From positions 1 to 35,625 of the forward strand of contig CBDHHJ010000003.1 of the NCBI GenBank assembly GCA_965263365.1: 35,625 bases of DNA. The letters run 5' to 3'. A program made the position numbers and the translations under genes. Within the stretch, counting starts at the first letter, position 1. Each line of letters starts with the position of its first letter. The notes beneath the pieces are model-generated. The model saw nothing but the letters and a program-made list of their open reading frames with translations. It had not been told where the DNA came from and made no database searches. The DNA comes from CANMUM01 sp965263365. Its GTDB lineage: Bacteria > Pseudomonadota > Alphaproteobacteria > Rhodobacterales > Rhodobacteraceae. Below are positions 35,398 to 35,625 of this stretch, piece by piece.

Positions 35398-35625
35398 ATG
35401 AATATTCAGAATGCAATTCAAGACGTGATTGAAGGCGCTAAGCTACGCCAGTTTTGGATGACGTTTGGGCTGAATGATATCAAAGCGAAGTATAGGCGCT
35501 CCAAGCTTGGACAATGGTGGATCACGCTTTCAGTTGCATCGTTTATTTTTGTGATTGGTGGTCTGTATCGTGGGATATTTAACGCGGATTCTGGCACCTA
35601 TATGGCCTATCTTGCCATTGGTTAT
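35398..35625 (+). CDS. wzm: Wzm-type permease, 5' fragment cut by the window end
   Basis: First 76 codons of the permease, identical to 17401-17628, with the coupling motif and the first membrane segment. Confidence 0.92.
   Translation, partial: MNIQNAIQDVIEGAKLRQFWMTFGLNDIKAKYRRSKLGQWWITLSVASFIFVIGGLYRGIFNADSGTYMAYLAIGY

Larger units (their letters stand above)
17994..35625. repeat. Second turn of the same plasmid, 17.6 kb
   Basis: This is a direct repeat of 1-17632, with an offset moving between about 17993 and 18001 because of indels. It is clean from 17994 to about 29110, which makes it the better copy for wzt through the last glycosyltransferase. From about 29117 to 34560 it carries many one-base gains and losses that break the ribbon-helix-helix gene, parA, the orphan gene, repA, the resolvase, the toxin-antitoxin pair and rmlA, all open in the first turn. 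The window stops inside wzm, some 360 bp short of a second full turn. Confidence 0.93.

Noticed and set aside
1..35625. Two diverged capsule loci (gene duplication)
   Set aside because: The duplication includes replication, partition and resolvase genes in the same order without any junction sequence, and the differences are mostly one-base indels.

Overview
The window is one circular plasmid of about 18.0 kb, read almost twice. Position 1 matches position 17994, and bases 1-17632 run collinear with 17994-35625. The differences are mostly single-base insertions or deletions, crowded into 1-2480 and about 29117-34560, with one more near 9512. Every gene broken by such an indel in one turn is intact in the other, so this looks like an unclosed, incompletely polished long-read assembly rather than a real gene duplication. 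Joining the clean parts (17994-28907 plus 10910-17993) gives a circle of 17,998 bp. The replication initiator is of the RPA (RepA) family found on alphaproteobacterial plasmids. Together with the small ParA and the Kdo/KPS-type polysaccharide genes, this suggests an alphaproteobacterium (Rhodobacterales or Hyphomicrobiales, possibly marine). The genus cannot be read from the sequence.

Backbone, best read at 10910-15758. On the minus strand lie repA, a 307-residue orphan gene overlapping it by 4 bp, parA, and a small ribbon-helix-helix partner gene overlapping parA. The only gap in this run, 92 bp between the orphan gene and parA, is filled by five 18-bp repeats that look like a centromere/operator. 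Upstream of repA is an iteron origin: seven 16-bp iterons, an 11-bp AT-rich tandem repeat and a consensus DnaA box. Next come a hairpin terminator, a serine resolvase (minus) with a res-like region, and a divergent DUF1778 antitoxin/GNAT toxin pair (plus). These provide replication, segregation, multimer resolution and post-segregational killing.

Cargo, plus strand, 16075 round the circle to 10903 (full second-turn copy ending at 28901). It begins with two decayed genes: an rmlA missing its nucleotide/metal-binding loop and C-terminus, and a GT2 glycosyltransferase with a short out-of-frame deletion present in both turns. A tightly packed operon follows, often with ATGA/TAATG overlaps: ABC exporter wzm-wzt, the Kdo pathway (kdsD/kpsF-like, kdsB, kdsA), a 501-residue KpsC/KpsS-like protein, a sulfotransferase, a GT4 glycosyltransferase, a second KpsC-like protein, a GT2, a further GT-A type transferase and a GT4. 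Together they should make and export a Kdo-linked or Kdo-containing capsular polysaccharide, possibly sulfated. No outer-membrane channel or periplasmic co-polymerase (KpsD/KpsE or Wza/Wzc type) is encoded, so the host must supply it.

The items most worth following up are the orphan nuclease-like gene in the rep-par block, the 18-bp array, the promoters with operators in their spacers that predict near-leaderless mRNAs, the sulfotransferase in a Kdo capsule operon, and the decay at the start of the operon. No tRNA, rRNA, CRISPR array or complete insertion sequence was seen.
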